Counted from the stretch's first letter, positions 25,242 to 34,887 are shown. The stretch: 64,000 bases of DNA from Candidatus Cottocaccamicrobium excrementipullorum (GCA_018713255.1 DVFL01000009.1:1-64000); one strand, 5' to 3'. Translations and numbers: made by a program. Notes: generated from the sequence alone by a model not told the origin.

Positions 25242-25694
25242 TCAGATCGTAAAATCCACTTCTTCTTTCAGTTCTCTTGCCTGCTGAAAGGTATTTTTGA
25301 TTACACGGATCAGCAGTCCCATAAACAGCAGGCAGGCGGCGATAATCCCCCAAAATACGTAATAGGTCATGGAAAAGGTGCAGATTAGTGCGGTGAGAAT
25401 GCACATCCAGGAAATGGTCCGCAGCCGGCGAATATTTTCCGTGGTAAAGATCTGCTCCAGGCCGATGTCAAAGATCAGTCTCCACAAATTCCAAAGAAGA
25501 ATGCCGACAGGAATCGCACAAAGGTAGACGGTTCCGGAGAACAGCCATTTGTTTTTACCTGCGGCAAAAAAGCTGAATCGGACGAAAACATCCATAAGAA
25601 GAGGACAGGTGAGAACAACCGCCAGATATCCGGCACCAAAAAGAAAAATAAAAAGTTTTGTAAGAAAAATAGACTGCTGACTGGACCAGCGCAT
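25242..25694 (-). CDS. DUF2975 membrane protein
   Basis: 150 residues with four hydrophobic spans, the pattern of DUF2975. The segment ENIRRLRTISWMCILTAL in the middle is typical for the family. Function is unknown, but linkage to a YozG-type XRE regulator is conserved. It is the first gene of the minus-strand operon that continues into DUF4173. AGGAGG precedes the ATG. Confidence 0.85.
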   Translation of the reverse strand: MRWSSQQSIFLTKLFIFLFGAGYLAVVLTCPLLMDVFVRFSFFAAGKNKWLFSGTVYLCAIPVGILLWNLWRLIFDIGLEQIFTTENIRRLRTISWMCILTALICTFSMTYYVFWGIIAACLLFMGLLIRVIKNTFQQARELKEEVDFTI

Positions 25695-25849
25695 GAAATA
25701 ACCTCCTTAGATGATATTGATGAATGAATTAAAGTCAGCATAGCACAGATGCACATGAAATTCAATAAAAATTTATTGTTTTTCGATAAATTGAGAAAGG
25801 TGCAGGAAAAACAGAGAAAAAATGTAAGGAAGAATTCAGGAATTCGGCC

Positions 25850-25879
25850 TTGTGTCTCCAGGAAGGTTTACAGTATAAT
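25850..25879 (+). promoter_or_regulatory. Candidate promoter of the transglutaminase gene
   Basis: TTGTGT, 18 bases, TATAAT, 30 bases before the start codon. Confidence 0.6.
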
Positions 25880-25908
25880 GACCCTAGAAAAAACAGGAGA
25901 GATTGATC

Positions 25909-26877
25909 ATGAGAGTAAAATTATGGAAAAGCCTGAGGGATAGAGCTTTATGGGCGGTGTCTCTGCTGCTGTTGCTGGCGTTTATGGTTTTCCTGTCTCC
26001 TTTTTCCTCTTACGCTCAGGATTGGGCCCAGGCAGCAGAGGATTCCCTGGGAAGGCAGCAGAAGGAGCAGATGGAGCTTCAGGCTCAGGAGGCATCTAAG
26101 GAAGGACGAGTGCAGATTTATTGGTCTGCTCCGTTAAATGAAGCAGGCCAGATTAATCCGGGAATCAACGATGGGATTCCGGATGATTCGATTTTTTACA
26201 GTTCAGTAGATCAGGTGTGGCAGCCCCTGGTCAAGAACGTGGTATATCCAAATTCTGTTCATCAGTTCGGCGGGGTGACGGGGACGGTTTATATCAGCTG
26301 GAATAATGGAAGAGGCCGTCTGTTTGCCTATTCTCAGGAAGAGTATCAGGCGATGCAGAAGGTAATCAGCCGCTTTGTCCAGACCTGTATCCGGGCGGGA
26401 ATGACGGATTTCGAGAAAGAGATGGCTATTGTTCAGTATTTGGTGGCCAATGTGGAATATCCTTATGAGCGGTATGCTGCAGGACTGGATACGAGAGAGG
26501 ATCACTCGGCCTACGGCGCTTTGGTAAAAGGAGAGGCGGTGTGCGAAGGCTATGCAGAGGCCTTCTGCTGGCTGGCGGACAGCCTGGGGCTGGAGACGAA
26601 ATTTATTTATGGCAATTATGGCGGCCAGCTTCATGACTGGAATTTAGTAAAGCTTGAAGGGAATTGGTATCATGTGGATGTGACCTCTGATGATCCCATT
26701 GTAAAGGGCGGAAATGGCTATGGATGGGGAAATCTGTGCAATCAATATCTCAATCTTACAGACGCCCAGATGGGAGAGGATCATTGGTGGGAGCCAGTGG
26801 AGGGTGCAGCCTGCACTGCTAAGGACCTGGGACCTGAGGCGGTGGAGCAGTATATTAAGCTGTACGGCAGAGGCTGA
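25909..26877 (+). CDS. Secreted transglutaminase-like protein
   Basis: 322 residues. An N-terminal signal or anchor (basic [12 protein letters not shown], then a Leu-rich core ending near PFSSYAQD) sends it to the surface. The transglutaminase-like Cys protease core has its triad: Cys in [12 protein letters not shown] (about 211), His in LHDWNLV (about 241) and Asp in YHVDVTSDD (about 256). Such proteins cut or crosslink cell-wall or surface proteins. The ATG at 25909 is 10 bases after AGGAG; the TTG at 25903 is too close. A hairpin (26878-26895) directly follows the stop and may act as a weak terminator. Confidence 0.82.
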   Translation: MRVKLWKSLRDRALWAVSLLLLLAFMVFLSPFSSYAQDWAQAAEDSLGRQQKEQMELQAQEASKEGRVQIYWSAPLNEAGQINPGINDGIPDDSIFYSSVDQVWQPLVKNVVYPNSVHQFGGVTGTVYISWNNGRGRLFAYSQEEYQAMQKVISRFVQTCIRAGMTDFEKEMAIVQYLVANVEYPYERYAAGLDTREDHSAYGALVKGEAVCEGYAEAFCWLADSLGLETKFIYGNYGGQLHDWNLVKLEGNWYHVDVTSDDPIVKGGNGYGWGNLCNQYLNLTDAQMGEDHWWEPVEGAACTAKDLGPEAVEQYIKLYGRG

Positions 26878-26930
26878 GTCTGGGTGATCCCAGACGTTGG
26901 TTAAAATTCCTGGAAAGCCCCATAAAATCA

Positions 26931-26959
26931 TTGCATTTTCAAAAATGCTGTGTTATACT
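26931..26959 (+). promoter_or_regulatory. Sigma-A promoter of rpmE
   Basis: TTGCAT, 17 bases, TATACT. It sets a 5' leader of about 120 bases before the L31 start codon. Confidence 0.8.
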
Positions 26960-26965
26960 AATTAG

Positions 26966-27086
26966 GCTGTCTATGGGCCTGCGCTGTTACGCAGAACAAT
27001 CCCCTGGACGTAAGAAGCGTAAACGAAGGAAGCAGCAGCTTCCCGTGCGGTCGGAAACCGCAACTATGAATAGCGAGGTGAAAATC
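26966..27086 (+). promoter_or_regulatory. Structured L31 leader, possible autoregulatory RNA
   Basis: The untranslated leader of rpmE can form several short hairpins: CTGCG/CGCAG near its start, GAAGG...CTTCC, and GCGGT-CGGA-AACCGC close to the ribosome site. L31 leader motifs that let the protein bind its own mRNA are known in several bacterial groups, including Firmicutes. I infer the same here from position and pairing; I could not compare with the published consensus. Confidence 0.5.
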
Positions 27087-27296
27087 ATGAAAGAGGGTAT
27101 CCATCCAAATTATTACCAGGCAAAGGTAGTATGCAACTGCGGAAATGAGTTCGTAACCGGATCTACAAAGAAGGACATTCACGTTGAGGTTTGCTCCAAG
27201 TGCCATTCCTTCTATACCGGACAGCAGAAAGCTGCAGCAGCCCGTGGCCGTATTGATAAGTTCAACCGTAAGTACGGCATTGGCGTACAGAAGTAG
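27087..27296 (+). CDS. rpmE: 50S ribosomal protein L31
   Basis: 69 residues, full length. It starts [12 protein letters not shown] and carries the zinc-binding cysteines in VCNCGNEF and CSKCHSF, so it is the zinc (C+) type of L31. It is part of the large ribosomal subunit. AGGTGAAAATC precedes the ATG at 27087; in-frame codons further upstream fall in the leader. It is followed by a terminator and then the yqhQ-prmC-prfA genes, an order common in clostridia. Confidence 0.97.
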   Translation: MKEGIHPNYYQAKVVCNCGNEFVTGSTKKDIHVEVCSKCHSFYTGQQKAAAARGRIDKFNRKYGIGVQK

Positions 27297-27311
27297 GATT
27301 GTCATGAACAT

Positions 27312-27361
27312 AAAAGCGTACTCTTTTGCGCATATCGTGTGTGGAAGAGGACGCTTTTTTT
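27312..27361 (+). terminator. Rho-independent terminator after rpmE
   Basis: AAAAGCGT-A-CTCTT pairs with AAGAG-G-ACGCTTTT across a loop of about 19 bases, ending in a T-run. Confidence 0.8.
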
Positions 27362-27433
27362 AAATAACTTGATCTCCCGCGTTTGACCAGCGTCAGGATT
27401 CTGAGAAGGCGGTGCGGGGAAAGGAGGAAACGG

Positions 27434-28426
27434 GTGAAATATTCAGGAATAGGCGGACAGGCGGTAATTGAAGGAATTATGATGAAGAACGGCGACCGCT
27501 ACGCCACGGCAGTAAGACGGCCTGATGGTGAGATTGAGGTTTCTCAGGACACTTACGTAAGCCTGACAGAGAAGGTGAAGCTGTTTTCCCTGCCTTTTAT
27601 TCGGGGCGTGTTTAACTTTGCAGATTCCATGATTATTGGCATGAAGACCTTAAGCTGGTCTGCCAGTTTCTTTGAAGATGATGAAGACAGCCAGCCGGGA
27701 AAACTTGAGCTGTGGCTGGATAAAGTGTTTGGAGAAAAGCTGGAAGCAGCGTTGATCAGCCTGGTTATGGTGATTTCCGTGATCCTGGCTATCGGCATTT
27801 TTATGATTTTTCCCATGCTGCTCTCCAGACTGTTAAGTCAGGTGGTGCCTTCCGAGACCGTACTGGCCGTGCTGGAAGGAATTATCCGCATTTTGATTTT
27901 TATCGGTTATATTAAGCTGATTTCCAGAATGGAGGATATTCGCCGTACTTTTATGTACCATGGAGCAGAACATAAGTGCATTAATTGCATTGAACACGGT
28001 ATGCCCCTTACGGTGGAGAATGTAAGAAAAAGCTCCCGCCAGCATAAGCGGTGCGGAACCAGCTTTCTTCTGATCGTGATGGTGATCAGTATTTTGTTTT
28101 TTATGGTAATCCGGGTGGACAATCTGTGGCTGCGGATCATCAGCCGGATTGTGCTGATTCCGGTGATTGCCGGTGTTTCCTATGAGTTTCTCAGACTGGC
28201 AGGCCGGAGTGATTCCAAAATTGTAGATATTTTAAGCCGGCCAGGGCTGATGCTCCAGAACCTTACCACCAGCGAGCCGGATGACTCCATGATTCAGGTG
28301 GCCATTGAAGCAGTAGAAACGGTATTTGACTGGAAGGCATATTTGGCAGAAAATTTTCCGGAATCAAATCCAGCGTTGGCTGCAAAAGTGGGAAAAACCC
28401 CGGTGAACGCAGCGGAGGCAGGATGA
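27434..28426 (+). CDS. yqhQ: DUF1385 membrane protein, YqhQ-like
   Basis: 330 residues. It starts VKYSGIGGQAVIEGIMMK, the family signature; the middle has about four spans, and the conserved FMYHGAEHKCINCIEHG block (about residues 173-189) is intact with CGTSFLLIV following. The biochemical role is unknown. AAGGAGG sits 6 bases before the GTG at 27434, which is preferred over the earlier in-frame codon at 27383. It lies 4 bases before prmC. Confidence 0.85.
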   Translation: MKYSGIGGQAVIEGIMMKNGDRYATAVRRPDGEIEVSQDTYVSLTEKVKLFSLPFIRGVFNFADSMIIGMKTLSWSASFFEDDEDSQPGKLELWLDKVFGEKLEAALISLVMVISVILAIGIFMIFPMLLSRLLSQVVPSETVLAVLEGIIRILIFIGYIKLISRMEDIRRTFMYHGAEHKCINCIEHGMPLTVENVRKSSRQHKRCGTSFLLIVMVISILFFMVIRVDNLWLRIISRIVLIPVIAGVSYEFLRLAGRSDSKIVDILSRPGLMLQNLTTSEPDDSMIQVAIEAVETVFDWKAYLAENFPESNPALAAKVGKTPVNAAEAG

Positions 28427-28430
28427 GACC

Positions 28431-29321
28431 ATGAATCAGACCATGCAGAGCCTTTTGGAGAAAGGCATCAAAGCCCTTGAAGAGAGGGGAATACCGGAAC
28501 CGGCATTAGACGCCAGATATCTCCTTTTGGAGGCTTTTGAGATGGATACGGCCCATTTTTTGCTGGAAAGAAGCCGGCCTCTTCCCCAGGAAGAAAAGAC
28601 CAGAGAACGTGTCCGCCGCTACCAGGAGATGATTAAGCAGAGGGAGATGAGAGTCCCTCTTCAGCAGATCCTGGGAAATCAGGAATTTATGGGGCTGAAT
28701 TTTCAGGTAAACCATCATGTTTTGATTCCTAGGCAGGATACAGAAACTTTAGTGGAGCTGGTGCTGAACGAGCAGAAGGATAAGCACGCTTCCATTTTAG
28801 ATATGTGTACGGGATCCGGCTGTATTGCCGTAAGTCTGGCTGCTTTGGGGGGATATGAGAGAGTGGCTGCTGTGGATTTATCGGGAGAGGCCCTTAAGGT
28901 GGCCGAGGAAAACCGAAACCGAATTTTGGGGGAAGAGGGGAAAGGGCGAGTTTCTTTCTTCCAGGGAGATTTATTCCAGGCTCTTGACCGGAACATGTCT
29001 CCTTTCCATATACTGGTATCCAATCCTCCTTATATTCCGACTTCGGTGATTGGAGGCTTGGAGCCTGAGGTAAGGGATTTCGAACCCAGAATGGCCTTGG
29101 ACGGGAGTCAGGACGGCCTGATGTTTTATCGAAGGATTGCCAGGGAGAGCCAGCCCTACCTTTGCCCCCAGGCGGCAGTTTATCTGGAGATCGGCTGGGA
29201 TCAGGGAAGGGCAGTGAAGGAAATATTAGAAGAAAATGGATTCTGCCAGGTACGGGTGATCAAGGATGCCCCAGGGAAGGATCGGGTGGCAGCAGCGGTG
29301 TGGCCTGGAGAATCGGAATAA
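28431..29321 (+). CDS. prmC: Release factor glutamine methyltransferase
   Basis: 296 residues. PrmC methylates the Gln of the GGQ motif in release factors. An N-terminal helical domain (1-90) is followed by a SAM-binding fold with DMCTGSGCIAVSLA (about 124-137) and the catalytic NPPYIP (about 197-202). The next gene encodes its substrate RF1, a classic pairing. Confidence 0.95.
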   Translation: MNQTMQSLLEKGIKALEERGIPEPALDARYLLLEAFEMDTAHFLLERSRPLPQEEKTRERVRRYQEMIKQREMRVPLQQILGNQEFMGLNFQVNHHVLIPRQDTETLVELVLNEQKDKHASILDMCTGSGCIAVSLAALGGYERVAAVDLSGEALKVAEENRNRILGEEGKGRVSFFQGDLFQALDRNMSPFHILVSNPPYIPTSVIGGLEPEVRDFEPRMALDGSQDGLMFYRRIARESQPYLCPQAAVYLEIGWDQGRAVKEILEENGFCQVRVIKDAPGKDRVAAAVWPGESE

Positions 29322-29358
29322 GTGAACGGGAACGGAAAAGATTTCAGGAGGGTTAAGA

Positions 29359-30435
29359 ATGTTTGATCGATTAGATGATATGCTCATCCACTATGACGAG
29401 CTGATGCATGAGCTGGCCAGCCCAGGGGTAACGGATGATCAGAAGCGGTTTCAGCGGCTGATGAAGGAGCAGTCTGATCTAGCTCCTATTGTGGAGGCAT
29501 ATAAAGAGTACAAAAAGACGAAGCAGGATGCGGAGGAGAGCCTTGCCATCCTGGAGGAAGAAAATGACGAAGAGCTTCGGGAGCTGGCAAAAGAAGAGCT
29601 TTCTCAGGCGAAAAAGCGGATCGAAGAGCTGGAATATGAGCTGAAGATTCTCCTTCTTCCCAAGGATCCTAATGACGATAAAAATATTATTCTGGAGATC
29701 CGGGCGGGAGCCGGCGGAGATGAGGCTGCGCTGTTTGCCGCAGAGCTTTATCGGATGTATGTGAACTATGCAGACAGCCAGCATTGGAAAGTAGAGTTAA
29801 TCAGCGTTAATGAGAACGGCATCGGCGGATTCAAGGAAGTCGTGGCCATGATTAACGGCAAAGGCGCTTACTCCAAGATGAAATATGAGAGCGGCGTTCA
29901 CCGGGTACAGCGAGTGCCGGAAACTGAGTCCGGCGGCCGGATTCACACTTCCACGGCTACGGTGGCGGTAATGCCCGAGGCTGAGGATGTGGATGTGGTG
30001 ATTGATGAGAAAGATATCCGTATCGACGTAATGCGGGCTTCCGGAAACGGCGGACAGTGCGTGAATACCACGGACTCTGCCGTTCGCCTTACCCACATTC
30101 CCACCGGAATTGTGATTTACAGCCAGACAGAGAAATCTCAGCTGCAGAACAAGGAAAAGGCCTTCCGCCTTCTCCGCTCCAAGCTTTATGATATGGAGTT
30201 GGAAAAGCGGCAGAATGCAGAGGCGGATGAACGGCGCAGCCAGATTGGCACCGGCGACCGGTCAGAAAAAATCCGTACCTACAATTTCCCTCAGGGACGA
30301 GTGACGGATCATAGAATCAAGCTTACCCTGTATAAGATTGATTCCATTATGAACGGAGATATTCAGGAGCTTTTAGATGCGTTGATTACGGCAGATCAGG
30401 CGGCGAAGCTGAGCCATCTTCAGGAAACTGCCTAG
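29359..30435 (+). CDS. prfA: Peptide chain release factor 1
   Basis: 358 residues, standard length. Stop-codon recognition PxT motif is PET (in [11 protein letters not shown], about 184-194) and the peptidyl-hydrolysis motif GGQ lies in [15 protein letters not shown] (about 227-241). It terminates translation at UAA and UAG. CAGGAGGG precedes the ATG. The next gene starts 3 bases after its stop. Confidence 0.97.
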   Translation: MFDRLDDMLIHYDELMHELASPGVTDDQKRFQRLMKEQSDLAPIVEAYKEYKKTKQDAEESLAILEEENDEELRELAKEELSQAKKRIEELEYELKILLLPKDPNDDKNIILEIRAGAGGDEAALFAAELYRMYVNYADSQHWKVELISVNENGIGGFKEVVAMINGKGAYSKMKYESGVHRVQRVPETESGGRIHTSTATVAVMPEAEDVDVVIDEKDIRIDVMRASGNGGQCVNTTDSAVRLTHIPTGIVIYSQTEKSQLQNKEKAFRLLRSKLYDMELEKRQNAEADERRSQIGTGDRSEKIRTYNFPQGRVTDHRIKLTLYKIDSIMNGDIQELLDALITADQAAKLSHLQETA

Positions 30436-30438
30436 GAG

Positions 30439-31644
30439 ATGAAAGGGGTAATTTACACCACCGGGGAATTCGCCCGGAAGGCAGGGGTGTCGGTGCGGAC
30501 CATCCGGTATTACGACAAGCAGGGAATCTTAAAGCCGTCTCACATGAGTGAGTCCGGGTATCGGCTTTATACCGATGAAGATTTTGCCAGGCTTCAGCGG
30601 ATTTTGTCTTTGAAATATCTGGGATTTTCTCTGGAAGAAATCCAGGAAATCTCCATGAATGATACGGATCAGGATTTTATCCGCCGTTCCCTTGAACTTC
30701 AGCTTCAGCTGGTGCGGAAAAAACGGGAAAGTCTGCTGGTGGTGGAAGAATCCTTAAAAGAAGCTTCGCGGATGATCGGCCGGACGAAAGAGGTGGACTG
30801 GAAGACGATTCTTCATTTGATCCATCTTATTGATATGGAAAAGAGCCTGGCGCAGCAGTACCGTACGGGAGCAAACACCAGCGTGCGAATCCGCCTTCAT
30901 CGGGATTATGGAGTAAATCCTGAGGGCTGGTTCGCATGGCTTTACCGCCAGCTTGAGTTCGGCGCGGGAATGGAACTTTTGGAGCTGGGAGCGGGGAATG
31001 GAGAGCTGTGGAAGGAGAATTTGGAGCGTCTTCCCCAGAATGCCCAAGTTTGTCTTTCCGACAGTTCTGCCGGAATGATCCAGGATGCCAGAGCGCTTTT
31101 GGAGGGGGCGGACTTTCCGTTTACCTATCTGGTGTTTGACTGCCATCAGATTCCACTGGAAGATCATCGGTTTCACCGGGTGACGGCGAACCATGTGCTG
31201 TTTTATTTAAAAGACCTGGACCAAGCGTTAAGGGAAATCCAGCGGGTTATGCGGCCGGAGGGACTGTTTGTATGCAGCACCTATGGGGAGAAGCATATGC
31301 AGGAAATCTCCGAGCTGGCCAGAGGGTTTGATGAGCGCATCAGCCTTTCTGAAGTGCCCTTAAGTGATGTGTTCGGCCTGGAAAACGGGGAGGAAATTCT
31401 CAGCCGTCATTTTGCTAAGGTGGAACTTAAGCGGTACGAGGACCGGCTGGAGGTAAACGAACCTCAGCCGATCATTGACTATATTCTGTCCTGCCATGGA
31501 AATCAGCGGGAATACATTCAGGGAAGATACCCGGAGTTTAAGCAATACATTGAACATAAGATGAAAAAAAAGCCCTTCGTCATAACGAAGGACGCTGGGG
31601 CGTTCTGCTGCCGGGAACCGAGAAAGAGCTTTTCTTCTCAGTAA
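30439..31644 (+). CDS. MerR regulator fused to a SAM methyltransferase domain
   Basis: 401 residues. The N-terminus is a MerR helix-turn-helix (YTTGEFARKAGVSVRTIRYYD, split over about residues 6-26, with the wing GYRLYTDEDFARLQRI) plus a coiled-coil region to about 125. From about 170 a class I methyltransferase domain follows: LLELGAGNGELW (motif I, about 177-188), then DCHQIPLEDHRFHRVTANHV and MRPEGLFVCST. In usual MerR proteins this half is a ligand sensor. The methyltransferase could modify the effector or serve as a SAM-dependent sensor (inference). It is co-transcribed with prfA by position, which may be incidental. Confidence 0.85.
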   Translation: MKGVIYTTGEFARKAGVSVRTIRYYDKQGILKPSHMSESGYRLYTDEDFARLQRILSLKYLGFSLEEIQEISMNDTDQDFIRRSLELQLQLVRKKRESLLVVEESLKEASRMIGRTKEVDWKTILHLIHLIDMEKSLAQQYRTGANTSVRIRLHRDYGVNPEGWFAWLYRQLEFGAGMELLELGAGNGELWKENLERLPQNAQVCLSDSSAGMIQDARALLEGADFPFTYLVFDCHQIPLEDHRFHRVTANHVLFYLKDLDQALREIQRVMRPEGLFVCSTYGEKHMQEISELARGFDERISLSEVPLSDVFGLENGEEILSRHFAKVELKRYEDRLEVNEPQPIIDYILSCHGNQREYIQGRYPEFKQYIEHKMKKKPFVITKDAGAFCCREPRKSFSSQ

Positions 31645-31820
31645 AAAGGAAAGCAGCTGAGCTGCAGGCGAAGCAGGCCTGCCGTCCAGCTGCTGTCAGA
31701 CTGCCGGATTCAGAAGAATCAACAGCCTGAGTGGAGGTTGTACAGAACGGATAACGAATACCCATCCATGTATTTAAATTATAAAGCAAATTGTATCGAA
31801 AAACCAGACAAGATAATGAC

Positions 31821-31870
31821 AACATCAAAAATAACCCGTATGGGAACAATTTTTGATGTTGTTTATTTTT
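31821..31870 (+). terminator. Rho-independent terminator
   Basis: AACATCAAAAAT pairs with ATTTTTGATGTT around a loop that itself holds CCC-GTAT-GGG; GTTTATTTTTT follows. It probably ends the prmC-prfA-merR transcript. Confidence 0.75.
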
Positions 31871-31928
31871 TAACGAAAACTTTTTTTCAGAAAACAGGGA
31901 AAAAAGAGGAGAGAAAGGAAAAAAGACC

Positions 31929-31959
31929 TTGACACTTACCTTACGTCACCCCTTATGAT
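31929..31959 (+). promoter_or_regulatory. Candidate promoter of rmlABD
   Basis: TTGACA, 19 bases, TATGAT; the spacer is longer than ideal. ACGTCAC (31943-31949) inside the spacer and GTGACGT (31975-31981) downstream form an inverted repeat that could bind a regulator or form a hairpin. Confidence 0.55.
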
Positions 31960-32035
31960 AAAGCTAAGGAAAACGTGACGTGATGAGAAAAGCATCAGCT
32001 TTTGCCACATGATTAAGAAAGGAAATGAACAAGGT

Positions 32036-32935
32036 ATGAAAGGAATTATTTTAGCAGGCGGAAGCGGAACCAGACTGTACCCGCTGACCAAGGTAACCTC
32101 AAAACAGCTTCTTCCTATTTATGACAAACCCATGATTTATTACCCTCTGTCGGTGCTGATGAGCGCCGGAATTCGGGATATTCTGGTGATCTCTACCCCG
32201 GAGGATACCCCGAGATTCCAGGAACTGTTAGGAGACGGCAGCCAGTTTGGATTGAGTTTGTCCTATGCAGTGCAGCCTAGTCCTGACGGGCTGGCTCAGG
32301 CCTTTATCATCGGAGAGGATTTTATCGGCAAGGATTCTGTGGCGATGATTTTAGGCGATAATATTTTCCATGGTCACGGGTTAAAAAAGCGGCTTCGGGC
32401 TGCGGCAGAAAAACCGGTGGGAGCTACAGTATTCGGCTATTATGTGGACGATCCTGAGCGATTCGGCATTGTGGAGTTTGACCAGGAAGGAAAAGCGATT
32501 TCCATTGAAGAGAAGCCGGAGCATCCCAAGTCCAATTACTGTGTGACCGGTTTATACTTCTATGACAATAAGGTCGTGGAGTATGCGAAAAATCTGACTC
32601 CTTCTGCCAGAGGCGAGCTGGAGATTACTGACCTGAACCGGATTTATCTGGAGAAAGGCGAACTGGATGTGATCCTTTTAGGCCAGGGCTTTACCTGGCT
32701 GGATACGGGAACTCACGAATCTCTGGTTGAGGCCACGAATTTTGTGAAAACCGTGGAAACCCACCAGCACAGAAAGATCGCCTGCCTGGAGGAGATTGCC
32801 TATTTAAATGGCTGGATTTCTAAGGAAGATGTGCTGAAGGCTTATGAGATTTTAAAGAAGAATCAGTACGGAAAATACTTAAAGGACGTACTGGACGGAA
32901 AATATGTGGATAAGATTCACGAGAACTGGAACTAA
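32036..32935 (+). CDS. rmlA: Glucose-1-phosphate thymidylyltransferase
   Basis: 299 residues. It makes dTDP-glucose, the first step to dTDP-rhamnose. [18 protein letters not shown] is the nucleotide-binding signature; [18 protein letters not shown] and the [10 protein letters not shown] block are all typical. The ATG at 32036 gives the canonical N-terminus, although the best purine-rich site (AAAGGAA) is about 12 bases away; an in-frame ATG at 32009 has no ribosome site. Confidence 0.95.
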   Translation: MKGIILAGGSGTRLYPLTKVTSKQLLPIYDKPMIYYPLSVLMSAGIRDILVISTPEDTPRFQELLGDGSQFGLSLSYAVQPSPDGLAQAFIIGEDFIGKDSVAMILGDNIFHGHGLKKRLRAAAEKPVGATVFGYYVDDPERFGIVEFDQEGKAISIEEKPEHPKSNYCVTGLYFYDNKVVEYAKNLTPSARGELEITDLNRIYLEKGELDVILLGQGFTWLDTGTHESLVEATNFVKTVETHQHRKIACLEEIAYLNGWISKEDVLKAYEILKKNQYGKYLKDVLDGKYVDKIHENWN

Positions 32936-32986
32936 AAAACAGGCTTTGATTGAGAATTAAGAAGAAGGAAAGGAAGACGGGAGAAA

Positions 32987-34009
32987 ATGAAGATTATTGT
33001 AACCGGCGGCGCCGGATTTATCGGAAGCAATTTTGTTCAGCATATGGTAAATAAATATCCGGAAGATATGATAATTAATCTGGATCTGTTAACTTATGCA
33101 GGCAATCTGGAGAACTTAAAGCCTGTGGAGGATAAGCCTAATTATAAGTTTGTAAAAGGGGATATTGCGGACCGGGAATTTGTTTTTCGTCTCTTCGAGG
33201 AAGAGAAACCAGATATGGTGGTGAATTTCGCGGCGGAGAGCCATGTGGACCGTTCTATTACGGACCCGGAGATCTTTGTGCGGACCAATGTAATGGGTAC
33301 CACAACACTGCTGGATGCCTGCAATCAGTACGGGATTAAGCGGTATCACCAGGTTTCCACCGATGAAGTTTATGGAGATCTGCCCCTTGACCGGCCGGAT
33401 TTGTTCTTTACAGAAGAGACCCCTCTTCATACTTCCAGCCCTTATTCTTCCGCCAAGGCCAGCGCAGATCTGTTTGTTTTGGCCTATCACCGGACTTATG
33501 GGCTGCCGGTAACCATTTCCCGCTGTTCGAATAACTATGGCCCATACCATTTCCCGGAGAAGCTGATTCCGCTGATGATCAGCCGGGCGCTGGCGGACGA
33601 GGAGCTTCCGGTATACGGCACTGGCGAAAATGTGAGGGACTGGCTTCATGTATCAGATCATTGTGAAGCGATCGATCTGATTATTCACAATGGCCGGGTG
33701 GGAGAAGTTTATAATATCGGCGGCCACAATGAGAGAACGAATCTTGAGGTGGTGAAAACTATTCTCCATACTCTGGGCAAACCAGAATCTCTGATCCGTT
33801 TTGTAAAGGATCGCCCAGGCCATGACCGCCGTTACGCTATCGATCCCACCAAGCTGGAGACGGAACTGGGCTGGAAGCCAAAATACAACTTCGATACAGG
33901 TATTCAGCAGACCATTCAGTGGTATCTGGACAACCAGGACTGGTGGAAGCATATTTTAAGCGGAGAATACAGCAGCTATTTTGAAAAAATGTATGGAAAT
34001 CGCCTGTAA
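32987..34009 (+). CDS. rmlB: dTDP-glucose 4,6-dehydratase
   Basis: 340 residues of the extended SDR family. GGAGFIGSNF binds NAD; the active site has STDEVYGDL with the Thr-Asp-Glu group and the YSSAKA Tyr-Lys pair (about 150-160). It converts dTDP-glucose to dTDP-4-keto-6-deoxyglucose. It lies between rmlA and rmlD; the usual rmlC is missing. Confidence 0.95.
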   Translation: MKIIVTGGAGFIGSNFVQHMVNKYPEDMIINLDLLTYAGNLENLKPVEDKPNYKFVKGDIADREFVFRLFEEEKPDMVVNFAAESHVDRSITDPEIFVRTNVMGTTTLLDACNQYGIKRYHQVSTDEVYGDLPLDRPDLFFTEETPLHTSSPYSSAKASADLFVLAYHRTYGLPVTISRCSNNYGPYHFPEKLIPLMISRALADEELPVYGTGENVRDWLHVSDHCEAIDLIIHNGRVGEVYNIGGHNERTNLEVVKTILHTLGKPESLIRFVKDRPGHDRRYAIDPTKLETELGWKPKYNFDTGIQQTIQWYLDNQDWWKHILSGEYSSYFEKMYGNRL

Positions 34010-34032
34010 CAGGAGGAAAGGAGAAGTACTAG

Positions 34033-34884
34033 ATGAAGGTTCTGGTTACTGGCGTTAAAGGCCAGTTAGGCTACGATGTGGTGAAAGAATGCGGAAAGCG
34101 GGGAATTGAGGCCATTGGCGTGGACGTGGAGGAGATGGATATTACGGATGCCTACGCCTGTCAGAGGGTAATTGGCCAGACCAGGCCTGATGCAGTCATT
34201 CACTGTGCTGCCTACACCGCAGTGGATGCGGCAGAGGAGAATGAAGCTCTGTGCCGGAAGGTAAATGCTCAAGGCACCAGAAATATCGCCCAGGTGTGCC
34301 GGGACATGGACATTAAGATGATGTATTTCAGCACGGATTACGTGTTTAATGGTCAGGGAGAACGGCCCTGGGAACCGGAAGATAAGCGTGAACCGTTAAA
34401 TGTATATGGACAGACCAAGTATGAAGGGGAGCTGGCGGTGCAGGAGCTGCTGGAAAAGTATTTTATTCTCCGAATCGCCTGGGTGTTCGGCGTAAACGGA
34501 AAGAACTTTATTAAAACTATGCTGCGCCTGGGAAAAGAGCGGGGCGCCGTGTCCGTGGTAAATGATCAGATCGGTTCTCCCACCTACACTTATGACCTGG
34601 CCCGTCTGGTGGTGGATATGATTCAGACGGACAAATACGGCATTTACCATGTAACCAATGAGGGCTTATGCAGCTGGTATGAGTTTGCCTGCCAGATCTT
34701 TAAAGAAGCAGGAATGAATGAAGTAAAAGTAACTCCTGTGTCCAGCGATGCATTTCCGGTAAAGGCGGTTCGGCCTCACAACAGCCGGATGGATAAATCT
34801 AAGCTGGCGGCAAACGGATTTGAACCTCTTCCCTCCTGGGAGGATGCGCTGCGGCGGTATTTGAAGGAAATTAAAGAAATTTAA
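34033..34884 (+). CDS. rmlD: dTDP-4-dehydrorhamnose reductase
   Basis: 283 residues. VTGVKGQLGYDV binds NAD(P)H, FSTDYVFNG gives the Thr-Asp motif, and YGQTKYEGE holds the catalytic Tyr and Lys (about 119-127). It makes dTDP-L-rhamnose from the epimerised keto-sugar, so an RmlC epimerase must be supplied from elsewhere, or the product differs. AGGAGGAAAGGAG precedes the gene. Confidence 0.95.
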   Translation: MKVLVTGVKGQLGYDVVKECGKRGIEAIGVDVEEMDITDAYACQRVIGQTRPDAVIHCAAYTAVDAAEENEALCRKVNAQGTRNIAQVCRDMDIKMMYFSTDYVFNGQGERPWEPEDKREPLNVYGQTKYEGELAVQELLEKYFILRIAWVFGVNGKNFIKTMLRLGKERGAVSVVNDQIGSPTYTYDLARLVVDMIQTDKYGIYHVTNEGLCSWYEFACQIFKEAGMNEVKVTPVSSDAFPVKAVRPHNSRMDKSKLAANGFEPLPSWEDALRRYLKEIKEI

Positions 34885-34887
34885 ACA

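Larger units (their letters stand above)
31645..32035 (+). other. Intergenic region before rmlA
   Basis: 391 bases without a gene. It holds a long imperfect stem (AGCAGCTG at 31652-31659 with CAGCTGCT at 31687-31694, inner GCAGGC/GCCTGC) with no T-run, a strong terminator at 31821-31870, and the rmlA promoter at 31929-31959. The part between 31700 and 31820 shows no clear element. Confidence 0.6.
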
